From Tethya wilhelma (lineage: Eukaryota; Porifera; Demospongiae; Tethyida; Tethyidae): a DNA stretch of 64,000 bases. Under the pieces are notes generated by a model. It was not told where the DNA came from, searched no databases, and saw nothing but the letters and a program-made list of their open reading frames with translations. The translations under genes and the position numbers were made by a program. This document shows, one piece after another, positions 57,001 to 64,000 of this stretch (the first letter of the stretch is position 1; each line of letters opens with the position of its first letter). The stretch is from contig CAXIPT010000007.1 in assembly GCA_964030475.1 (NCBI GenBank), forward strand, positions 4,404,404 to 4,468,403, given 5' to 3'.

Positions 57001-58406
57001 CAGTTTGAAAGAGAGACTGCGTATTGAAACCAATATTCATCATTGTTGCTTTTGCCAGTAAACTATGCACAACAGAATTATGACCATTTGACAATGATTT
57101 CGATAATTGTGTGTATTTTAGTCACCTGAAAACAAAATAGAATGCAGTGTTTACAGGTTTAGGAAGAGTAATGAAATTGTCTTCGATTGATTATGCAAAC
57201 AGAATTGTTGTGGATCTCAGTTATTTTCTCTCAGCTGCTCAAAACTATTGCACCAGGCTATTTCACTGTTAATAATTCACTCTGTGATAATGTGTGCATA
57301 GGACTAAAGATTAAAAACAAGCAAAGAGACAAGTTATGATCTCATTTTGCCTAAACTTTAGTCTATAGCTAGCTTGCTGTTGAGAAATCAGTTTTCCAGT
57401 TAGTGTATAGTTTAGTCCTTGCAATAATGGACACTATTCTCAACCTTACTGATATAATAGCCATTATTCTGCATGATAGTGGTACTATGCACTGAGCTTG
57501 GCTATCTGTGGGAGTGTTGGTCCTGGAGATAAGGTGTGAAATGTTGATTGCCATTCACCCCACTCATTCTCTATAGTGGGAGCCCTACATAACCCTCCCT
57601 ACTACTATGCTATTCAGGTTCTAACCACATAATATGATCTAGTTACTTAACTGGCGTCTATTGTGGGCAGATGGAATTTAATGATTAAATTCTTCTGTTT
57701 GTTTGTTGCGGTCTCCCTGCAACTGAGCTATGATGATTGGTACAAATGACAGGGGGCACCTTAATTAGCTCACCCAGGGGGGCTGGATTGGTTTGGAGCT
57801 TAAATAAAGTTGTTCTTGATCTAAAAATTAATGGAGTGCTGTGCACCATAGCTCTATATACCTATAGCTTGCAAAGTGCTGTGTATCTCTGTAGCAGTGT
57901 TTCCCCCAAAGAAGGGTAGGGGGTGCTCCCCCCTCCTTTCAACTCCCTCCTCCCCATACAAATACATATAAAACTACTAATTTCAGAGAATTTATCCCAC
58001 TTCCCTCCCTCTTTACTTTTATCCTGGGGGAAACATTGCTGTAGTATGGAATTTTTGTAAGAAAGATTTCAGTTTTCTGTGCTAACTTGATTTCAATGGT
58101 GATCTTTACCACATTACAAGATTGAAAGTAAACCTGTGACATTGTAAGCTGCAAGAGCTTGTTCTAATTATCAGTCATTTCCTACAAATCTGCAGGTAAT
58201 ATTGAACTCAATGCACAAGTACCAACCAAGGATACACATAGTAAAAACCAATGAAGACCAGACTTTCTCGATGCAACAAAAGAGCGGCGACAATCCCGGC
58301 TTCAGCACTCACATCTTCCCTGAGATTCAGTTCATGGCCGTCACAGCTTACCAGAATCAACAGGTAAACTGAGTGATTGGTAACAGCTATATTCAATACT
58401 TGTGTG

Positions 58407-58443
<37 letters not shown>

Positions 58444-61322
58444 GAGGAGGAGGAGAGCTAGGGGGGGCAACCAAATTAACAAATAAATATAGAATTGAGA
58501 TTTGAATGATTTCTTGATTTCAGCTGATTTCTGTTTGAGTTAACAACTTTTAAATTTCTAGACAAGTTGAGATCTGTAAAAGATTTCAGTTGATCGTCAG
58601 TTTTAATTTGTGATCTTTTGGTTGATTATGGCTATTCTATATTCAGGTCCAGTTTTAACATGAAAATTCAGTGGGAAAAAACATCTAGTTGTGAATCAAA
58701 CCAAAGGTTTTCGAATTGTAGACATTTGCTCTTACCACTGAGCTACTAGAATTCATCAGTGCATTAGAGCAGAGAGTAGTACTACACACTACTACTCATA
58801 GACACTAGTTAACTTCCAAACCAGATCTCAAGGCCTACATGACATTGTAATGGCGTGACCTGCATGATGCAAATTCATTTCAGCACATGTACTTCAAATG
58901 TACCACATCTGAATCCATGGAACCTGGCTTATAGTGTGTTGGTGTAATCCACCAAAGCACAGAACTAATGGTTGTCACATCACAACTAGCTTAATTTGTT
59001 GACTTTCACTCAAGGATACGAGCTCAACTTTTTTTTCCTTTCCATCCAGCTTCTTGCATCTTAATTCACCAAAACTATAGCTATTGCATGAGAATCTGGA
59101 ATGTATGTCACTTAGGAAAGGAGAATTATGTTTTGTGGATATAAAGTGCAAAAACGATCTCAATTTCTGTAGTGATAATTGATAAAACCAGCTGTACATT
59201 GGGAATTTTTCACCACTAACATACTAGCTAGTCCACGGCAAAATTTATTACCTGTGGCAATCTTTACCGAATCTCTCAAAATGGAAAATTTATTTAACAA
59301 GCAATTTTTTTTAACTGGGAAAATTTTCCGATATTGTAGATGGGAAAATATTTATCTTTTTTTTTACATCAGTTATATGAATTTGATCGTGAGAATGTGA
59401 CTTGACAAACTAGTAGCTAGCATGTTCCACATGCATGTGGCTACTGTAACTTTCAGGCTCCCCTCAATCTATTTTAAATGCTCTCTTTTCTTGACATGCT
59501 TGCTTGCTGGGCTTGCATGGTTTTTACAGGTGACTCAACTCAAGATCAAGTATAACCCATTTGCCAAAGGTTTCAGAGGCTCAGAGCTGTGTGGCACAAG
59601 AAGGTGAGCTTTAATTGAGTATATAAACCTTAACTATAACAATCACTCACCAATTCTTAGTATAGCTAATAATGGCAGGGGCCTATAATTGATGGGTTCA
59701 TGAACAGCTGCTTGCAAATGTCAAGCCGGTCACTTCCTGTGTAATTTACATTGTGTGGTTTACCAATCATATTAGTCCGGCTAGGTTTAGACAGACTGCG
59801 CCATAATCAGATTAAATATACTGAACTGGCCGCTCAGTAATACATGTGATTGCATGCTATTTGTGCATGTGTATATAGGCTGTCAATGTGTGTACCCTGT
59901 TGCTCCAGTCTATGTTAGTTAACCCAATTGTGGCTACTATTGGCTATATTTTGGGCTGTTCTTATATATATCCATTGGTTACCAGCTTACAGTTAACTAA
60001 CCATGGTGACACCACATTCTGTGTTAGTTATTACACAGTGGGTCTTAATAGCTAGTATACATTATTATAATATTATAGAAGTTGTTTATAACACCATTGC
60101 CTTGGCTGTAATATACATAGAGTGTCCATTTTTGTATTGTCTAATAGAGATAGCACTGGTTCACTACACTCAAGGTCCAGTTCAACTTCCTCCCCTCCTC
60201 CTTTCGATGCGGGACCCACGTTTGGTAGCTCCATGTGGCCACAGTCGGAACCCTATGGACAGCAAGCTCCTTCTGGATTAACAGGTATGGTGGTGAGCAT
60301 GTTGTAGCTGCATAGCTTCTGTGAATGCATGCAGACCGTGACTGATTGAGCAGATTTAGAGCAGTAGCTCAGTTGTGTGTGTGTGTGTGTGTGTGTGTGT
60401 GACATTCCCATAAGTTCTAGTAGCTCAGTGGTAAGAGCATTTGACTAGAATTCAGAATACCGTGGGTTTAAATCTCATAAGTCAACTAGTATGATTGTAT
60501 GAATAGTATAATACACTACTATTCTGTGCTCTGTTGCTCAGAGTTCAAATGGCTCAGTCATAAGAACATCTGACTTGAGTTCAAAAGACCTAGGGTTCAA
60601 GTCCAGCTATATATCTCAAGATTTTTTTCCCTTTGATTTCTTATGTGTGAGCATATTGCTAGTATACAAAGTGTAGTGTCAGTAAAATTCAAATGTGTTT
60701 TCACTGGTATAAGTATAGCATTATGTATGTGTTTGAAGGAAATTGTCATCCTAATGATAATAATTTGCTTAAATGTGCAATTGGGTACTATAGCTGTAGC
60801 TACAGTATTGAATGCATAATCATCACACACACACACACACACCTTTACCTTTCCTATCCCCATCGATCCTCCTCCACAGGTCCTCCCCAACCAGCTCACC
60901 TCCTCTATCCCGAGACATCGGCCATCACCTACCAACCCAGCCAGCTCATCGCTAGCAACAGATACGGAGGGTACCCCGGCCTCTCAACGACCACCACTTC
61001 CGGTCCTCTCCAACCGTTGACCCACCTTCCCTCTCAGACGAGTCCCTTGCACTACGTAGCGACAAACCCTTCGGCACCTCAGTCGTTTCAACCAAGAGGG
61101 TTACAGTACGGGCGAGTCAGTCTACCGCCGTTTCAAGCTGTGCAAGGGACGTACATTACTCAACCGGGACAGTTGTACACCCAGCAACCGTTGCAGCCCG
61201 TCAATATGGCGGCTCCGCCCGTATACACCACTCACGATTCATTCCCGTCAGCTCAAGCACAGCCGCCCACTCAGACCCCTCAGCACACTAGGCACCAATG
61301 GAACTCACCAAGCTTCCCATAG
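49521..61322 (+). CDS. T-box transcription factor, Tbx2/3-4/5-like
   Basis: Exons 49521-49557, 50556-50633, 55285-55459, 56390-56663, 58196-58363, 59530-59603, 60148-60284 and 60880-61322 join in phase to 461 residues. The first 70 residues are Ser/Gly/Glu-rich. The T-box DNA-binding domain covers about 70-268: [64 protein letters not shown]-type [50 protein letters not shown] and [17 protein letters not shown].(V/I)[15 protein letters not shown] and NPFAKGFRG favour Tbx4/5. [10 protein letters not shown] is Brachyury-like and VVTGKAEP departs from the usual VAGKAEP. The C-terminus (270-461) is Ser/Pro/Gln-rich, probably an activation region. Class assignment within T-box is tentative. Confidence 0.93.
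50651..51358 (+). repeat. 708 bp tandem duplication, unit 1
   Basis: Begins AGTGCATAGGGTCCGGGTCG and ends AGAATTAAGAGAGGTAG. Appears identical to 51359-52066 and lies in T-box intron 2. Confidence 0.9.
51359..52066 (+). repeat. 708 bp tandem duplication, unit 2
   Basis: Second copy at an offset of exactly 708 bases. No mismatch noticed. Either very recent or an assembly artefact. Confidence 0.9.
52067..55284. other. Rest of T-box intron 2
   Basis: AT-rich intron with a (TTTG)n run at 52187-52216 and a (GT)n run at 53949-54030 ending in an N at 54031. No coding signal. Confidence 0.5.
56070..56303 (+). mobile_element. MITE of the AAAGGAACTGTGTC family, copy 2
   Basis: Left AAAGAACTCTGTCACTCTAT, right ATAGTGACGCAGTTCCTTTA; GCTGTTTTGTTACCAAAAAT just inside. 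T-box intron 3, about 90 bases before exon 4. Confidence 0.8.
58683..58755 (-). mobile_element. tRNA-derived SINE-like element
   Basis: Minus strand CTAGTAGCTCAGTGGTAAGA, then GGTTTGATTCAC as a degenerate box B. T-box intron 5. Confidence 0.6.
60414..60489 (+). mobile_element. tRNA-derived SINE-like element
   Basis: TAGTAGCTCAGTGGTAAGAG (box A) and GGGTTTAAATCTC (degenerate box B). It follows a (GT)n run. Confidence 0.6.
60541..60641 (+). mobile_element. tRNA-derived SINE-like element with T-rich tail
   Basis: ATGGCTCAGTCATAAGAAC (degenerate box A), AGGGTTCAAGTCC (intact box B), then AAGATTTTTTTCCCTTTG. The copy at 31757 has a closely similar tail (ACATTTTTCCCTG), so the tail belongs to the element. 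Confidence 0.65.
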
Positions 61323-61731
61323 CTACCCCAATAATAAGACATAGAAACTAATACTGACACTTTATTTTCTAACTCAATGACTCTTTTTCTTCTAGCTAGA
61401 CTCCATAGCTGTATTTAACGTTCAATCGACATCCTAATCACTGGAGATAATCTGACTCACGACTAATTCTGTTCACCATTGATTGCTGCTTTATTTCTAC
61501 AACTTTTTCAAGAAGACAGGTCCGTCTATATTCTCCTACGCTTATTAGCTTTTGTGTTATTTCTTATTTTTTATCGCCATTTGACTATCAGTTACCAGAA
61601 GGCTGTGCCCCGTATACTGGCTACACCTATCAATTCGGCAGCATTATTAGTTATTTATCTTATTCTTGTATCGATCGTCGGATTTTTAAAACAAAGTACC
61701 ACCATTACCAATTTATCATAATTTTCTTTCT

Positions 61732-61798
<67 letters not shown>

Positions 61799-63070
61799 AC
61801 TCATTGAGAAACCTTTCTTCTTATTCTTCTTATGCATCATCTTATTGCACTGTTTATAGGGTGTAGGTGTCTGTTGTTGTGCTGTACTGGTCATTGTGTT
61901 GTAGTTTGAAAGCAGGTGTTTGTTGTGTTGAGTTGAATGACCCATATGGGTGTGGGTGTGTATGGATTATTTAACCTTTGACCCAACCTGCATGCATGCA
62001 TGAAAATGTGCACCTGCCTGGCTACTGAGGCTAAGAGGAAACTGTATACAAATGAAGAAAAGATATAATATTATAGCGCCATTATGAGAAACTGTAACTA
62101 TCTAGATACACAATGTGTGTCATCCGAATACCACTTCAGACTGTGAATCTCTGCATGCTGCAGTACATCACTTATTCTCTCATTTGCATAACTTTGTGTA
62201 CACACACACACGATCGACGACAGCACATTTTTGATAAAATTTAATGCTATAATTGTGTACTTTACAACAATTGTCAAGCCTGGCATAAAAGCTAAGTATA
62301 TGATGGAAGGAATGTTGAATTGAAGCACCATGGAGCAAACCATATAAGAGTGCCCTTTGCTGCTGTAGATTCAGTTTCCTCTGTGTAACTGTAAAGGAAA
62401 TGTTCTCATTACAGCTATCATACACTATCATGATCAACTAATAGGGAAATGAGTGTTCTGGAGGCTAGGAATACAATAATCGCAAGTTGTAGTTAATGTA
62501 CATTGTAGAGTACAAGCAAACAAGGTTCTGATTTGCCTGAATAAATACAATGTCATTGATTATAATAATATCAAACACTATTGTTTCTGACATTATACTT
62601 GGTATTACTTTTCAAATTCAGTATTGGTACAAACAATGCTTACTCCAGTCTATAGATCTCATGATCCTGATATCAAGAATTATAAGGAAATGAGTGTTCT
62701 CTGCAAAAAACATGTTGATGTTGTCATAACTATATCATTTTCATGAAGGGAATATTGAATGCATTATTGTATATATTATGCATGACACATGTGCAATAGT
62801 GAATCTGTCTGACTGTAGTTGTACACAATCATATAAAGCTTCAGGGGATTATGTAGCACAGGGAAATCATACAGTAAAAGTGTAGTGAGTGGACACATGC
62901 AAAGATATCAACCTTTGTTGCTAGACTCTAACCTGAAGACATAGTGTCAAACTGGGGGCATAAGGATATTCTCTACTTACACAGCTTCTACGCTATATTA
63001 ATATTACATAGATTGACAATAAAAATCAAGATCAAGAATATTAAGTCTTTTTACTTGTAGACTAAGAAAG
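61323..63070. other. T-box 3'UTR and intergenic region
   Basis: Contains a (CT)n run at 61732-61794 and AT-rich sequence. No coding frame is supported. A hydrophobic 80-codon frame at 61479-61721 lies inside the presumed 3'UTR and is not called. Confidence 0.5.
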
Positions 63071-63664
63071 ATGAAAAATTTGGAGATGCTATGTCTGTTT
63101 CATCTACTGTTCTACACATCAGGTAAGTCAAATTTTAGTATTGTTGATGACCATAAGGTGAATCACAAGTTATAGTATGCTTCACTCACCCCCAGCAATT
63201 GACGACTGTAATGATACTACTGAAGGAAACATCCGTCTGGCTATGAATTTCACACAGTTTGAGGGACGGCTTGAAGTATGTCGTGACAATAAATGGGGTG
63301 CAGTGGTTGACTCTTTCTGGACAGTTGATGATGAAACTGTTGCTTGTCGACAACTGGGATATGAAATTACAGGTATAACACATGCACTAGATTTCGAAAA
63401 ATTATATATTATATGTTTGATTTTTATGCACCCATCTGTACACAACAAATATTATATTGTAGGGGAGAGAGACTTCAAAGAATATCAAGTGGAATATAAT
63501 GGACTAGCTCGGCTAGATACAATACAATGCAGAGGACATGAACTCAAACTGTTCAGTTGTCGCAAAAAGAATACACAGAAAGATAGACTGAACCAAAATG
63601 CTGTGGGTGTTCGCTGTAAAGAAGAAAGTATGGATGCATTCTATAAGTCACCCAGTGTTAAACA

Positions 63665-63743
<79 letters not shown>

Positions 63744-63756
63744 CCACACACACACA

Positions 63757-63818
<62 letters not shown>

Positions 63819-64000
63819 ACCTGCAGGGCCCCCTCAAAATGTTAGTATACAAGACATCGAACATACTACAGCTACTGTATCCTGGTCTCAGCCACAGAAT
63901 GGGCTGACTAATGAAACTGTCCACGGCTATGGTGTAGACTGCACCACCACAGATCACACACACTCTGTGTACCTCTATGTTGACAATTCCACCTACACAG
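63071..64000 (+). CDS. SRCR plus fibronectin type III receptor, 5' part
   Basis: Exons 63071-63122, 63196-63372, 63463-63627 and 63827-64000 (open at the right edge) join in phase 1 throughout. A signal peptide (MKNLEMLCLFHLLFYTS) is followed by one SRCR domain: NIRLAMNFTQFEGRLEVC, WGAVVDSFWT, ACRQLGYEI, then LDTIQCRGHELKLFSC and NAVGVRC. The domain is split over two exons with the usual cysteines. A FN3 domain begins PPQNVSIQDIEHTTATVSWS. N-glycosylation sequons are present. Sponges have many receptors mixing SRCR, FN3, Sushi and EGF modules, implicated in recognition and aggregation. Phase-1 introns on domain borders suit exon shuffling. The membrane segment and tail lie outside the window. 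Confidence 0.88.
63661..63818 (+). repeat. (CA)n microsatellite abutting an SRCR-FN3 splice acceptor
   Basis: About 158 bases of CA with scattered CCC interruptions, ending 8 bases before the acceptor of the FN3 exon (63827). Confidence 0.95.

Noticed and set aside
60414..60489. Genuine tRNA gene
   Set aside because: Box A and B are present but the acceptor and anticodon stems do not pair, and related diverged copies point to a SINE.
61479..61721. Hydrophobic 80-codon frame downstream of the T-box stop
   Set aside because: No start context, no relatives recognised; fits chance in AT-rich 3'UTR.

Overview
The window is nuclear DNA of an animal, most likely a sponge. It has many short GT-AG introns, AT-rich sequence, dense CA/TG microsatellites and small terminal-inverted-repeat (TIR) elements. 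The genes are conserved animal genes: VPS33A, RPB11, RNF10, a PRR11-like gene, a PITPNM/RdgB gene and a T-box factor. They lie beside a long secreted beta-helix repeat protein and an SRCR plus FN3 receptor, a mixture typical of sponges. The sponge call is inference; no species is claimed. Most genes had to be assembled exon by exon, and nearly every junction given below was checked for reading-frame phase.

Layout. 1-1819 (-): 5' part of a secreted beta-helix repeat protein, running off the left edge, with a TATA box and a 5'UTR intron. 2973-3827 and 4529-5593 (+): two tandem paralogous single-pass membrane proteins with tyrosine-rich tails that look like docking scaffolds. 6231-10640 (-): VPS33A in 15 exons. 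10766-11382 (+): RPB11, divergent from VPS33A across 125 bp. 11860-18994 (-): RNF10 in 18 exons, with two kinds of TIR element in its introns. 19716-21355 (+): PRR11-like gene, divergent from RNF10. 21976-47759 (+): a PITPNM/RdgB phosphatidylinositol transfer protein in at least 19 exons. It contains a nested COPG gene fragment, a palindrome of about 4.8 kb, a 1.36 kb tandem duplication and a 556-base gap. 49521-61322 (+): T-box transcription factor in 8 exons. 63071-64000 (+): start of an SRCR-FN3 receptor, running off the right edge.

The genes are not an operon. They cover membrane traffic and lipid transfer (VPS33A, PITPNM), transcription (RPB11, T-box), ubiquitin ligation (RNF10), the cell cycle (PRR11-like) and cell-surface recognition (beta-helix, tyrosine-tail proteins, SRCR-FN3). 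Two head-to-head pairs probably share promoters.

The assembly has visible faults. Isolated single Ns at 17052, 27951 and 34403 sit at joins where exons are missing, phases do not match or sequence is duplicated. Several duplicated or inverted blocks may therefore be haplotypes assembled twice rather than genomic events. The strongest candidate for new biology is the pair of tyrosine-tail membrane proteins. Next are a 775 bp TIR element with a possible spliced mini-gene, a dispersed element that always ends in a CA/TG microsatellite, and the repeated use of CA/TG repeats just upstream of splice acceptors.
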